A stretch of 64,000 nucleotides of DNA from Chrysogorgia sp. JL179-B06 (Eukaryota; Cnidaria; Anthozoa; Scleralcyonacea; Chrysogorgiidae): assembly GCA_035772405.1 (NCBI GenBank), contig JAYKKM010000428.1, forward strand, positions 4,610,001 to 4,674,000. Direction: 5' to 3'. The stretch's first letter is position 1. Every line of letters begins with the position of its first letter. Of the stretch, positions 11,039 to 23,577 are shown one piece after another. The notes beneath the pieces are model-generated. The model had not been told where the DNA came from. It did no database searches and saw nothing but the letters and a program-made list of their open reading frames with translations. Position numbers and translations under genes: made by a program.

Positions 11039-12936
11039 TTATATGCATGTGTGCATACCTGAATCAACAAATAGTTCTTCATTCTCAATCCAACTAACCC
11101 ACTTATTCCACGTTGAGTCTTTGTTACTCTTCAAGGTCCTCTTATTTCCAATAACAATAAGACCTCTTCGAGCCCTTGTTAAAAGTACATTCATTCTCTT
11201 GTCATCGTCAAGAAAGCCAAGGTAACCACCGTCGTTGCAACGCACTGCAGAAAACACGATTACTTCACGTTCCTGGCCCTGAAATCCATCAACAGTTCTG
11301 ACTGAAACTTGGAGAGAACTATTTTGCATCTCCGCCTTCAGCAATTGAACCTGTGCTTTGTACGGTGTCACAACTCCTATATCATCAGGCTGTAAGTCAT
11401 CTGCTGCTAATAAATCTGCTATGATGCGTTTTGCTACTGTTGCTTCTTCCTTGTTGCTCTTGGAACGTCCCGCCGTCTCTCTAGCATCATTTGACATTTC
11501 TACAAAAGCAAGAGGTCTTCCGGCTTTTGGCCAGCAAAATCCTTTGGGAACTTGACGCTCTTGTTCATTTACGCCATTTTTCAGTTTCTCTTTGTAAAAT
11601 TCCCTTGCCGGAAATTCTGCGATTGCCGGATGCATACGATACTGCGTGTCTAGGAGGTAGATTGTCTCGCCTGCCGAACGCAATCGACTGAAGGTGGTTT
11701 CGCACAGCTCTCTTGCCGTTGTGCACTTGACCGTTGGTGGAAGTTGCTTGTCATCTCCGACAAGCACCAGGACTTTGCATCCGTTGCATATTGGAACAAG
11801 AATCGCTGGCTCGGTTGCTTGGGAGGCTTCATCAACAAGGACTCTTGGAAATTGAGTATTTTCAAGAATCTTTGAGCCAGAACTAATGCATGTTGTGCAA
11901 ACGACTCTTGCTTTTCTTAATATCCTTTTGACGACCTTGGAATCCATTTTATTCTCTTTTACCCGTTTTCCTTGCGAGTGTTCGGCGTACCTTGACTCCA
12001 AAGTATATTTTCGCAAATCTTCTCTGACTGTCCACGTAGAACTACCAAGACGAAGTAATTCGTGCTCAGGAATGGACTTTCCAACGTCGATGATCTTTGC
12101 CAGTAAGTTATCCACTCCCTCGTTTGTTTCTGCAACTGCTAAGACTTTTTCATCTGCGTGTTGATCGAGGAACTTCTGAATGATGTAAGCGCTTGTCTTA
12201 CTCTTTCCAGTCCCTGGAGGACCTTGGATTAGCGTTAGGGGCTTGTTGTTCGTGCAAGCCTGTTGTAAAGCTTTTCTCTGACTAAAGTTCAAACCAGGAA
12301 GCTCTTCCTCAATCGTTTCTTCTGCTTCATCGCTTTCTTCATTGGCACTGTTTGGAGCTATGTTCCACGTGTCTAAAAGTTTCGAGAAAACACCAACATC
12401 ATCCAATGATGTGGCCGTGCACAATTTCTGTAGTGAATCCAGCATCCTCTTACACGAAATTAGGTTTGGGAATGGTACCAGGTTCCAAACATTGTGCTGC
12501 ATTAAGGATTTGTTATTCGGCCAAACAACGTCAACCGACATCAGTTTTCCTAAAACTGATTTGACTTCGACAATGTAATTGCGTTCAGTGAACACAAGAT
12601 GCGCATTTTCCGGGCTGAGCGCCAAGAAGTCACCTGGTGAGCACGTGACATCACCTTGCTTCACAAAGATGGTCCAGTTTGAAGACTCGCGTTCGTCTTC
12701 TTCGTTCATTCCGGTTACAACACCTTTGGCGGTCAAATGTAATTTCTCTTTTCCCTTTTTAATTTCTTGTTCTTCTTGTTCCCGAATTTCCTCGAGGATC
12801 TCTAAGTAAACAAGGCTTGTCCAATGCAAAAAATAAGCTGCAGCATTTGTGTGTGATACGAACTGGTCATGAGCAAGCGGGAACCGACCTAGGTATGAAA
12901 GAAAACTTTTTATAGATAAAGAATATTTCTGCCATT
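11039..12936 (-). CDS. UPF1-like SF1 helicase exon of an RdRP-helicase gene
   Basis: Encodes an RNA/DNA helicase core of superfamily 1B: an N-terminal beta-barrel-like region, Walker A GPPGTGKSKT (about 12,205-12,230), Walker B DEASQATEP, GDDKQLPP, QYRMHP, VRTVDGFQGQE and a final RARRGLIVIGN motif. All the motifs needed for ATP hydrolysis are present. The exon begins in phase 1 after an AG at 12,938-12,937. That phase fits the donor of the exon at 16,794-17,100, so I join it to the RdRP upstream. It ends at TAA (11,039), or at a possible CAG|GTATGC donor at 11,059. UPF1/SMUBP2-type helicases act on RNA. Fission-yeast Hrr1 and nematode ZNFX-1, partners of RdRPs in RNA silencing, are SF1 relatives. 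Taken alone this could be an independent helicase gene. Confidence 0.85.
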
Positions 12937-13560
12937 CTATACAATCATTCATTTGACAACAAATAAAAGGAGAATAAAAAATGGTCGATGAGCTTTGTCA
13001 GTAAGATGGTCCTTAGATGATGCCGGTAGAACGAGGTACATAACGGTATGAATTAAAAAGTCATACCGTATTTTACATAGTAATTGTGATTCCGGTATGA
13101 AAATGTCAATATCTATTTTGTACGATGTTCGGGTGTAGCCTAATTCTATATTAATCCTGATTGGCTAAAATGGTCGCACCATTTATCTCATTCCAGAATA
13201 AAATCTCGTACTGCCTTTACATGATACCATCACCCAATTTTATACAACAATGGAATTTCATTCCGATACGAGAAACAGTATCATGTAAACAGTTAAAAGG
13301 ATTTTAGCACAACCGGTGTGAGTTCATACGGCGTGACGTAACCGTCATTTAGGTATCATTCTCAAACTCATTAATGATTCATGAACCAAAAACAAAAGAA
13401 ATTTATGTTTAATTAGTGTTTTGAAACCGGAGGAAGATCCATCTAGCTGATCACGTGATGACGTTTTGAAATATATTTTGAAATATTTCAAAGTCCTATA
13501 GGATTTTGAAAATATGTGAATTACTATGTTTGAGAAGTCAGTTGAAACACTCGACGTCAG

Positions 13561-13656
13561 ACTTTACCGGGATTTCAAAACCCTCGTGCATTAAAAATGC
13601 TCGCCTTCGGCTCGCATTCTCAATAGACACTCGGACTTTGAAATCCCGGTAAACTC
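13561..13656. mobile_element. Small foldback repeat
   Basis: ACTTTACCGGGATTTCAAA at the left is inverted at the right end around a GC-rich loop (GCCTTCGGC). No coding capacity. Confidence 0.5.
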
Positions 13657-14406
13657 CTCCGTCTCGTAAATGGTTGTGGTATAGTTGGAACGTATTCTCC
13701 ATGTTGAAAAAAACTTTATTGGTTAACGAATTTGGCAAATCTGAACTAGTAGGGCAAGAATTTCCTGCCTAACATTATCTTGGGCTTTTTTCAATGATTA
13801 CGGTCGATCCGGTAATGGTATAATAATTGCAATTATAAGGGTAGTAATGTACAGTACATATAGGGCAATTTTCAGATAAAACTAACGAAGATATTGAAAT
13901 ATAATGGTTACATTATAATTTACTAATATTATCTATTTATATCTGAAAAATACCCAAGTGTCCGCAAACACTGTCTACAAGTTCCAAGATTTTTTCTGGC
14001 ATGGATGTCCTGATAGCTTCCTGCATGTAGACTTCTTAAACAACAAGATCCAAACCGATATGGGTATGCCCTTCACAATAGAATTATACGAGCCAAAAAC
14101 AAGAAGATGAGAGATGCCGGTTAAACCTTATTGAGAAGTAGGAATGCACCCTAAAACACGATAACGGCTTTCAGAAATTCTACAAAAACGACTGAACGAG
14201 AGAAGTATAGTCGAACCACTGAATCCTAGAGATGCTTTTTATGGTGGACCAACAAATACAACCAATCTGTTTTATCGGTTCAGGAAGGTGAACATGGTAG
14301 ATAGGTTGATTTTTATAGTCTCTATCTCTTCACGACTAGCAATGGCAGGCTAATGCTATACACTAAACTAGCCCAGTTTAACTTAGACAAGCAGGTTCTC
14401 TATTTA

Positions 14407-14823
14407 GGGACCGGTCATTATTTATGGCCGGCGTGGGGGCCGAAGAGAAAATGGCTGGGTAACTGAAAATTCTAAGATCTATATTGTTGTGTTAAAAAAA
14501 ATCACTGGTAGCAAAATTTGTATTAATATTTATATAAAAAATTAAGAGTTCATCATTTAAAATTGGAATCTCATCATCAGTTGTCCTTAGTGATCATTGG
14601 TCTGTATAGGGAGATAATAATCTGAAAGTTACAGTATAGGATCTGTCTGTATATCTATTTGGGTTATTAAAACTTGTATTGACGATATGCAGGTAATTGG
14701 GATTTATCTAAATGGTTGGGACGGTTAAATTTCGGATCTTAATTTGGTTGGGTAAAATATTTTTTCAGCACAAAATATATTTCTCTTTGTCCCCCACCCG
14801 GACCATTAATAATGACCGGTCCC
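14407..14823. mobile_element. PIF/Harbinger-type MITE
   Basis: The ends GGGACCGGTCATTATT...CC are mirrored over about 50 bp. TTA is present on both sides (14,404-14,406 and 14,824-14,826), the usual Harbinger target. Noncoding. It lies in an intron of the RdRP-helicase gene. Confidence 0.75.
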
Positions 14824-16793
14824 TTAGACATAAATAGTATTGTGTATATAGACAAACTCAACGAAAAGACCGTGAGACAGGTGACATGCTCGGTGGAGTG
14901 ACTGACGAATTAGACGGTGATAAGGTAAATGGCACATTCGTATCTCCAAACTGCAGCTTCACCTAGGGCTACGGAAACAATAAACAGAATTACACTATAA
15001 ATGCTTCTGAATAAACCTCGAGAATGGTCAGATATTAACCTATCAGAATATGCTAAAGATATATGTCAAGATGCGAAATAAATTCTCGCACTCGACAGCT
15101 CGAGAGAGTAAAATAACACGCCATAAAAAGGAAATAATCAACAGATATACGAAGAAAAGAACTACTAGGCGACCCATAAATAATTGCCGACTTAATGATT
15201 GTATTGAAACACACTATATGGTTACTAGTAGAAATGAACTACTTTCTCAAAAATTCCCTATAATCCACACCCAAATATTTTAACCATTTTACAATTCTAC
15301 AGTACAATTGTTTAACATTTGAACATTTACACATTGCTATCACTTATCTTCCATCAAGGCTCTCTAGCAGCTTTAGAATCGAGTCCACAAAGCGAATACT
15401 GGCCTATAGACCCCAAATAAAAACTGCCCTATATATTGCGCGTATGTTACTATTGAGAAGGCTTGGTTGGAAACTGAAAATTGAATGTGGAAGAACTTAG
15501 TCAAACTTAAAAGTCCCTTGTATTCCCTGTTTTTGATATAATTAACCTAGCAACGTTTTGTATCACCGGGGCATTAATCAATCGAAGAATATTAGATGTA
15601 ATCATGCATGGAGGCAATTTAGTATCGATACCGAAGTAAAGTGGCATAGCTCGTCAATTATTCTGTCCCGGAGAAGAAATAAATGCATACAGTACAGCAT
15701 AGGCAATGGAGGTATGGTCTGGAAACTCAACGAAAGTCTTTGTTCTTTCCTTTTGTTCGCCTGTATGCAAATTTTGTACGGTGACGGTTAGTGAACACAT
15801 TGTATTTTTGGTATGATGAACTGAAGCAACATCCAATAGCAACGCTTGGGTTCAATCGTTAAACCGTTATTTTTAAATATTAATAAACTTAAAACAAAAG
15901 GTTTGTTGTGCACAATGAGGTACCGTCCAACATAAATCGCAGCTGATAACCGCTTTGAAGTTTGCCGAGTTTCCAGACCATATCTTTGACTATGAGCACA
16001 CTGATTTGAGCGGAAGTGTTGTATCGGATATACAAGCTCGAGCCGAAGGCAATATGCATGTGATAAACTTTCATATTCATCGAAAATTCTAAAGATTTTA
16101 AATTATTTTGGCTGAGAAAATCGAAGGAAAAGTTTATGTAAATCAGAATAGAGAATAATACATGGATAGAGAATAATATATTGATTTTTTGAGATACACC
16201 CAGTTCAATACGAGATATAAATCCAACATTTCCAATTATCCATGTAGTGTATTGTTCTGTTTATTATCTACAAATACTCCATCTCACACAGAAATAGAGC
16301 AGTAGATTTTAATGCGCACGGTCAGTATGCTGGTTGGTTGAATCATGATAAACGGTTCACGTGCATCATAAATAATTCACATTATTTGATTATGTAATTT
16401 ATCAGTAACACAAACTCTTATAAAACACCGCTTTTTATATAATAATAGTCTTTTTATATGTATATTTAAAGTGCTACTGAGATGAAAATTCGGTAGCGAT
16501 TTTTTCCATACGGAATCGCACTAAATAAATACGTTCACAAAAAATTTAAGACTGTCAAATTTTCTCAAATTTGACCGTTTTGTATGGCCGCCGCCATTAA
16601 TGAATTGTCGCCATTTGTGAAGAGAAGCTGAAAATTTGCAACCTTAAAATTATTATTTTGATCTAGTAATATTAAGTGAGTGTACGTATTTGGTGTTGTA
16701 CGTTGCTTTTCTGGAAAATATCGCAAGACCATATACAATAAATTCTAAAAAAACTGGTTTCTTTTAGACGTCTCGTATGATATAGTTAGTTAC

Positions 16794-17100
16794 CTTGCTT
16801 AAGTAATTGAACCACGAAAACCGATGTGCGCCAATCATGCACAAACAACAGCGTCTCAAACAGCGTAAAAATGTTTTCCACGGAGAAACGGACGTCAATT
16901 GTTTCCATGCTATCTAAGACTCTGCAAATTCGATCAAGTAGAGTAATGTTGACCTTGCTTCTGATCAAAGTACTAAGGCTACATTTCTTCAGTCCATCCA
17001 ATAGGTATATCAGCAGTCTTAGATAGTCTTCTGCGTCTCCAAGAGAAATGGTGCATTTGGCGACCAAAGACTCTAGTTTGCATGCCCATTCGTATCTCTC
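16794..17100 (-). CDS. Linker exon of the RdRP-helicase gene
   Basis: Acceptor TTTTATATAG precedes the exon and CAAG|GTAACT follows it. The 307 bp are open throughout and enter in phase 0, matching the RdRP exon donor (CTG|GTAAGC), and leave in phase 1, matching the helicase exon. The 102 encoded residues are mostly alpha-helical in appearance, rich in Leu, Asp and Arg, without a domain I recognise. They would form a bridge between polymerase and helicase. The perfect phase chain is the main argument that it is coding. Confidence 0.7.
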
Positions 17101-18200
17101 CTATATAAAATAATTTTACAATCTTTACAATCACCAAAGTTTAAAACTCGCGCACTGCCAAGTCAATGAACCCGTCAAGTCAAGCTGGCGGTTAATGTGG
17201 AGAAATTGTGGACATCAGTGGGACAAGCTAAACCTTTACGAGCTAAAGGACTTGCCAATCAATAAGAAATAATCGTTGATTTCTATAGCCCTCTAGATTT
17301 GGAGCTAATTCACTGAAGCTCATATCTGTCGCTACACTACATAATAATAATAATAATTAACTACATGGAAATTTAACAAAATCACATTTCAACATAAAAC
17401 AATTGGAAATTGTTTCTGGTTGTAATTTGGTGTAAACTGTAAAATCCCAGATTAACACTTCCAGGGTGCAATATGTCGCGGATTTCGAATGGGATATGGA
17501 ATTAATTTGATCGGTACTTGGGCTATTTTACCCTTCGGTTTTCTTTAGCCCGCTTCGTACTTAAATATTGCAATACGAAACGATCGATAAATTCTATGTT
17601 TTGTACACAACTTTAGGTATATATCAATTTTGCGTATGAACTAAATCAGATTGAGCATCTTGGGTTCTGGGGAAGGTTAAGAGAAAGGACGACAGTTTTC
17701 TAACCGAATTATATGTAATTTTTCTCTTGGCGGGCGATATATGGTGTTTAGGAGACCAACAATGAGACGTTACACCAACCTCAGATTTCTAAATGTTCAC
17801 TAGATTCAATATATTACTCGGCAACGACTTAAAAATCGCAATTCACCATGCAATGCGTCTTCATCAGCGATGGTTTATCTGAGAACATATTTATACCTCA
17901 TTATAATAATAAAAATAATAACCCTACCCCTAAGAACGTAAAGAAAGAAATAACGAAGAAAAATGAAAGAAAAATATAAAAATAATCGCCCGCAAAGAAT
18001 TGAACTATCATGCACTAGAACAAAATATGGTATTTAAATCACCATTTTGCTCACAAAAATTACCCGGAAACTGGGTTCCAGCCTATATTCTCTACAAATA
18101 ATTCTACCGACAATAAAAGATGTGTCCGACCGCCTCATGTACGGTTTCATATAAGAGACCTACGACGACAACTGCAAATACAACAACAACAACAACAGCT

Positions 18201-18267
<67 letters not shown>

Positions 18268-18415
18268 AAACAACAACAACAACAACAACAACGACGACGA
18301 CGACGACGACTACGACGACGACAACAACGACGACAACAACAATAACAACAACAACAACAACCGCAACAACAACCTCAACAACAACAACCGCAACAACAAC
18401 CGCAACAACAACCTC

Positions 18416-18450
<35 letters not shown>

Positions 18451-18452
18451 CT

Positions 18453-18532
<80 letters not shown>

Positions 18533-18726
18533 CGCAACAACAACCTCAACAACAATAACAACAACAACCGCAACAACAACCGCAACAACAACCGCAACAA
18601 CAACAACCGCTACAACAACAACAACCGCAACAACAACAACCGCAACAACAACAACCGCAACAACAACCGCAACAACAACCGCAACAACAACAACCGCAAC
18701 AACAACAACCGCAACAACAACAACCG

Positions 18727-18792
<66 letters not shown>

Positions 18793-18928
18793 CTGCAACA
18801 ACCGCAACAACAACCGCAACAACAACCGCAGCAACAACCGCAACAACAACCGCAACAACAACCGCAACAACAACCGCAACAACAACCGCAACAACAACAA
18901 CCGCAACAACCGCAACAACAACAACCGC

Positions 18929-18963
<35 letters not shown>

Positions 18964-19060
18964 CGATCACGACGGCGACGACAACAACAATAACAACTAC
19001 AACGAATTAATAAATATATCACTTGCATTTTCCTCAGCTATGGAATGCTATTTTGCTTAC
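17101..19060 (-). other. Intron of the RdRP-helicase gene with long CAA microsatellite
   Basis: Begins GTAAGC and ends TATATAG on the - strand. About 830 bp of it is a CAA/CCG-type microsatellite. The remainder (17,101-18,160) shows nothing recognisable. Confidence 0.6.
18165..18994. repeat. Compound (CAA)n / (CAACAACCG)n microsatellite
   Basis: About 830 bp of CAA repeats interspersed with CCGCAACAA units and a short CGA block near 18,290-18,320. It yields apparent open frames of poly-Thr, poly-Val, poly-Cys and poly-Leu that should not be annotated as proteins. It lies about 70 bp downstream of the RdRP exon donor. Confidence 0.9.
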
Positions 19061-21970
19061 CAGAGGATATTCTTTCATCATCACCATAAGATCTTGTATT
19101 TTCTGGAAACATTTTCTTTCTAAATTTCCACACATTTGGAGCTCGCGCAGCTTGGTTAACTCATTTTCCATCTGCAAAAATATTCCACCATGTTGCTTTC
19201 CTAACATAGGGAAATCTTCCATTGTAATAATGAAATTTTGATGACCAGCGATTTCTTGATTGTTAGTCTGCAACTGCTCTACCGCTGCAGGTGAATCTAT
19301 TTGATGGATTTTGGGAAAAGATGCTGCCATCGAATTAAGACAGTATACTTCAAACGAGACGAAAGCTTCTTTACGCAAGCGGGTGCCATAAATGCTTGCT
19401 AATCTTGGATTAAAACGATTCAAATCAATGCTGACATTAGACAACCCGTCCACGTCACTTACACTAAAGTTAAGGAAAGTCCTGTTTTTTGTTTGTTCAT
19501 ATATTTGTAATCGTTGATCATCCAACGAGAGAGAGTAACCTTTTAACACAAATCTTTCGGAAACTGGCTTGTCCTGAACAATAGAAATATAGGCGCGTGG
19601 GTGGGTATCATCCAACTCACTTAACTCCAGCGTCTCTCTGGATTCGAGCTTTTGCGGAAGATTTAGCACAAATACCCAGCTCCGGCTCGCGAGAAGGAAC
19701 TTGAAAACCAAAATTTTTTCAAACACTGACGTCAGAATGTTGTTGAGAACATGCCACGAAAGGTTTTCTGCATCAGCTCTTAGCACCATCGAGTACGGCT
19801 GATAGTGTTCCACGTTGATTGCAAGATCTTTTTGGTGAAATTCAGATAGAATTTCAGAACGTAAAAAAGGATTGTAAAGCACGTCGCGTCGGCTTAATTC
19901 GGGACAATCGATTTCTACCCGTTTCAGTTGTTGCGGTGTGAATTCAGTGAAATCTATGCACTCTGCAGCGATGTCGCAAAGCGATAGATGCCGTTCCTGG
20001 ATTTCTTCGCCACTGTCCATGGCCCACTTGTAAAGGAATCTGAACAACTGAAACTCACTCAAGTTGATTTCTTCGTTGCAAAAAATATTTCGCACGGTAT
20101 CTTCAGTCAGCGGTACTTGGTTGTCTTCCTTTTCGTTGCTCGTCACTCTGTCGTCCAGGAACAGTCGAGCATGTGATGCCATTTTGTGCCAAACAAACTT
20201 TCCTTCGCTTGGATGAGTTTCTGGATTTATTTGAAGGTGCTTTGGAATTATGACTCTTTCTCCCGTCTTGGCTGAGTCTATCGCCCTCGAAAACAAGGCG
20301 CATAACATTCCACATTCGTCTGAAGCCACTCCTTTCATATCAGCCCAAGCGACAAAAAGCGTATCAAGCTTACCAATGATAGCGTTAGAATATTTCGCAA
20401 AATATTCTATCATGTTCTCTTGCTGTATGTTGGTCATCGTAGGCACATTTGCGCAAGGATAAGAAGCAGGATTTTCACTCTTACTCGGGACTAAATCGGG
20501 GTCCCAGCAAATGAAAAACTTGTCTCCATCTAGATCACTTCCGGCAATTTCATCAGGGTGTGGTCTATCTCCTTCGGTCGGGAAAACAATACAGTCGACA
20601 AGGTGATGACATGCTGTCACATCCTTACATGTCAAGATGCGTACATCTCCTGGACTGTAGCACGGATTTTTGGCGACGACAACTTTTCCGACAATCGGTT
20701 TTTCCTGTCCGCGAATAGTAGGCTGGAAGAAACAAGTTCCGTATTCTAAAGTTCCGGAAGGATCGCTAATTCCATAGACATTTCTCGATTTTTCCACTGG
20801 GATTCTCAACTTCTCTGCTGGCGACTTCTTGTTCTTTTCCCCTGGTGCGTTGTTGTTAGGTGACTCGTAGGCTCGCTGCTGGATCCTGTTAACCTTCACT
20901 AGCACTTCTTTATCAAAATGGTTGGTTTCGAAGAGGCGTTCTGCCGTAGCGATCTCATCAAAGGCGCAAAGGTACGTGAATGCAGTTTCCTTATTGTATC
21001 TCAAGGAGACTATTTCTTCGAAATACTTCTTTTGCTTTTGTAGAAAGACTTCGTCGCATATTCCCAAAGAAGACAAAAGCATTATGTATTGCTTGTTCAA
21101 GAAGCCAACTTCATAAGGTTTGGAGTATCCTTTATCGACAACACCAAGAGGGAATGGTGCAGGCAATAACCAGCGAAACTTCTCCATTGACTTTCTTATT
21201 TCTACGCCATTTTCTAAAGATGGGTTGGTTGCCAATACACCTTTGCAACCCAGAAAACGGACTTGGAAGACCGAAGGGTGCTTGTACATTTGGTGTTTGT
21301 ACTTGTCTGCAATACCAAGACATGTCGTCACTTTCTCAGCCAAATCAAGAGAGATGTACCCGCAGCCATCCGTGAAGTTATAACCATTTCTTTCAACGTC
21401 GTCTATACGATGGACATCTTCCTCAGACAACTTGATCGTCTCTCCAGCGGTTGAGAGGAGTAAGCCTATCCTGGCAGCACGTTTCGCTACAGTTTTAAGC
21501 TTACTAAAATCTCCAAACTCATTGATGATATTTGCTGCGGGACCAAGTTCAATGTTGTATAGAAGGCACACGCGCTGTCGCAGCTGACTGGCACTGTGTC
21601 CAAAAAATACATAGCGCTCAACGATTTCCTCTCCTTCGTAACGAACGTCGATACCAGTTTTCAAAATCTCCTCTATTATCTTCCAAGGGCATTTTGAATC
21701 GAATTTTGCAATAATGAATTTTGAATCGTTGTGTTTTCGAAAGAGAGGACTAATTTGGTTTTCGATAATTTGTTTGGCGTTGATTTGAAAATCAGCCAAA
21801 TGCATCTCACTTGCTCTCTTGCATTCATTCGATGTCTTAACAATTTCGATTGATTTAATACTGACATTTGATTCTTCCTTGTTTTTTCTTCTTTGACTTT
21901 TTTTCTTCCGTGTTTGTTCTTGGGAAAATGTCACTTGAAGAACTTCAGTGACATTTTGGCTGGCACTCAT
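19061..21970 (-). CDS. RNA-dependent RNA polymerase exon (eukaryotic RNAi type)
   Basis: 970 codons of a eukaryotic cell-encoded RdRP (QDE-1/EGO-1/RDR family), the enzyme that makes dsRNA or secondary siRNAs from RNA templates. The conserved core is intact: TDGCGYISLDLA, RWLLPAPFPLGVVD, YGTCFFQPT, NPCYSPGDVRIL, then GSDLDGDKFFICWDPDL. The catalytic DLDGD is at residues 479-483 (20,522-20,536). The exon ends at CTG|GTAAGC (phase 0). Reading on would give only eight more residues before a stop. An acceptor CTTCCAG ends at 21,980 and the frame stays open to it, so the ATG at 21,970 may be the true start or an internal Met. The phase agrees with the exons at 16.8-17.1 and 11.0-12.9 kb, which would give one protein of about 1,704 residues. 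Confidence 0.9.
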
Positions 21971-21979
21971 AATTGCATT

Positions 21980-22453
21980 CTGGAAGGAAAATAGCTGTAT
22001 GAATCATGAATTGGCGGCTTAAACAAATCTACAACTATGATTAATATAAAAGCGTGTGTGTTGAAATACAAATCAAAACCTCTAAAAGATTGTGTATACT
22101 GCCCAAATAGTGGTAACTACATGCATGTCTAACGTTCCGAGCGAAGTCATGTAACGTTAGAGAGTGAAACGTAAGGCCTCTCTTACGAAGCCAGCTAAGA
22201 CCTTCGGTCGAAACGTTAGACCTCCTACACACGACTGACAGTACACCAATTTGTCTATGTCCGATTAATTAATTTGGAATGCTAATAAAATTAATAAAGA
22301 CCTGGGTTAGTGTTTTCTCTGGATTACTTTAACAGTACACCTGCGCTACAAGGGGTAGCGAGAAGGAATGAGGCAACCCTGCCATCCGAGCTATAGCCCG
22401 CTTAATCGAACTGATTTTCATCCCGATGTGGTGAGATTGTTCCGTGCTGAGAT
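21980..22453. other. Upstream of the RdRP exon, no gene seen
   Basis: Could hold the promoter, 5' exon or intron of the RdRP gene. A short hairpin GACCTTCGGTC followed by GAAACGTTAG at about 22,200 resembles sequence common near Penelope-like elements. Confidence 0.35.
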
Positions 22454-22679
22454 GGGATTCACTATATGTACAGCAATTCATGTCGTGACGTCAAAATACC
22501 ACCTCGAATTGTTCGACATTAAAGTGAAATAAGGGTAGGGTTAGGAATAGAATGACGGTTAGGGTTATAAGGATCATGATTTAATTTTGGGTAAGGGTTA
22601 GTTTTGTACCTAGAAAATAACCAAATAATGTTGAAATTGTGACGACACGACATGAACTGCTGTACAAATAGTGATTCCC
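22454..22679. mobile_element. MULE-like MITE with 10-bp target duplication
   Basis: Inverted ends of about 40 bp (GGGATTCACTATATGTACAG at left). GTGCTGAGAT lies on both sides (22,444-22,453 and 22,680-22,689). A 10-bp duplication points to the Mutator superfamily, as for the larger element at 7.7 kb, but the end sequences differ. The interior is TAGGGTTAG-rich and noncoding. Confidence 0.7.
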
Positions 22680-22850
22680 GTGCTGAGATTGTCCTGGATA
22701 TACACACTGACAGTTTGGGCTATGCACTAATAAATATCTACCGGGCTAAGATTGCTCATTAAGGATACATCGTGCTTTTGAGTAAGTATAATGTCGGTAG
22801 AATCAATATTCGGGAAAGCTTTCTCGGATAGTTAACAATTATTCACGGAA

Positions 22851-23320
22851 GTGGAGGTGAATAGTGGTGGATACACCAAAACAAGTTGCACGATCATCAT
22901 CCAGTATTGTGACATTTCCTGGAGCAACCTATTGCAACAGGATGACGACAGATTACAACGACTTCAAAAACGATCTGCTAGAATAATAGCAAAGGAGCTC
23001 ACTCGTTCATCTGAGGCCAAGCGACATCTAGGGTGGCCACCTCTGTCATGCATTATAGACGATCTCTTCATAAGGTTCAACTAGTGTACAAGTGTTTGCA
23101 CTGCTTAGCTCCGGCTTATTTTTTAAATTATTTTACTTCTTTTAATATTGTACATAGATACACTATTAGAAATAATATTCGTTTATTTCTTCCAAAGGTG
23201 AAACACAATTTTGGAAAAAACACCTTTTTATTTAGTGGACCTTTATATCTGACTAATGTGGAGACTAAAGAGGTTTTTATCCGCCAAGCAAAGAAATTCC
23301 TTTTTAAGAAGACTTGATGT
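22851..23320 (+). pseudogene. LINE RT C-terminal fragment
   Basis: Two overlapping frames encode a typical non-LTR RT C-terminus: LQRLQKRSARIIAKELT and LGWPPL (22,851-23,084), then LVYKCLHCLAPAYF and a lysine-rich end (23,033-23,317). A frameshift near 23,040-23,080 divides them. All upstream RT and endonuclease sequence is absent. Confidence 0.7.
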
Positions 23321-23577
23321 CCATATAAATTTCAAGACTTTTCTTATCAGTTCACTTGTATTTACCTAGTTTTTGTGGGTACCGCGGCTGGAATGGTTGA
23401 CGCCTGACCTATCAGACGGACCCATATAGTCAGGTGTTGAGGTATTGATTGATTTAGGTAGGGGTTCAACATTGAAATTACAACTGCGCAACTCAGATAC
23501 TAATTCGGAAATCGTCGGAAAATATCCGATCATCGAAGCATCCTCATGAATTGAATTCCTCTTCGTGTCTTGTGTGT
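23321..23577. other. Noncoding DNA after the LINE remnant
   Basis: No gene or clear repeat recognised. Confidence 0.3.

Larger units (their letters stand above)
12937..16793 (-). other. Intron of the RdRP-helicase gene (inferred)
   Basis: Bounded by CAAG|GTAACT at the right and TATAG|AATGG at the left, both phase 1. It contains a foldback (13,561-13,656) and a Harbinger-type MITE (14,407-14,823). No other exon was recognised, although short ones cannot be excluded. Confidence 0.6.

Noticed and set aside
10556..11088. Open frames rich in Ser, Leu, Pro or Glu
   Set aside because: Produced by a C/T-only microsatellite, open in most frames; no domain or splice support.
18104..19010. Long open frames of poly-Val, poly-Thr, poly-Cys and poly-Leu
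   Set aside because: They are all readings of the CAA microsatellite and are present in several frames on both strands.
22170..22225. Possible hammerhead-like GACCTTCGGTC GAAAC GTTAG
   Set aside because: The hairpin and GAAAC are present but the CUGAUGA core is missing; better read as a retroelement-associated repeat.
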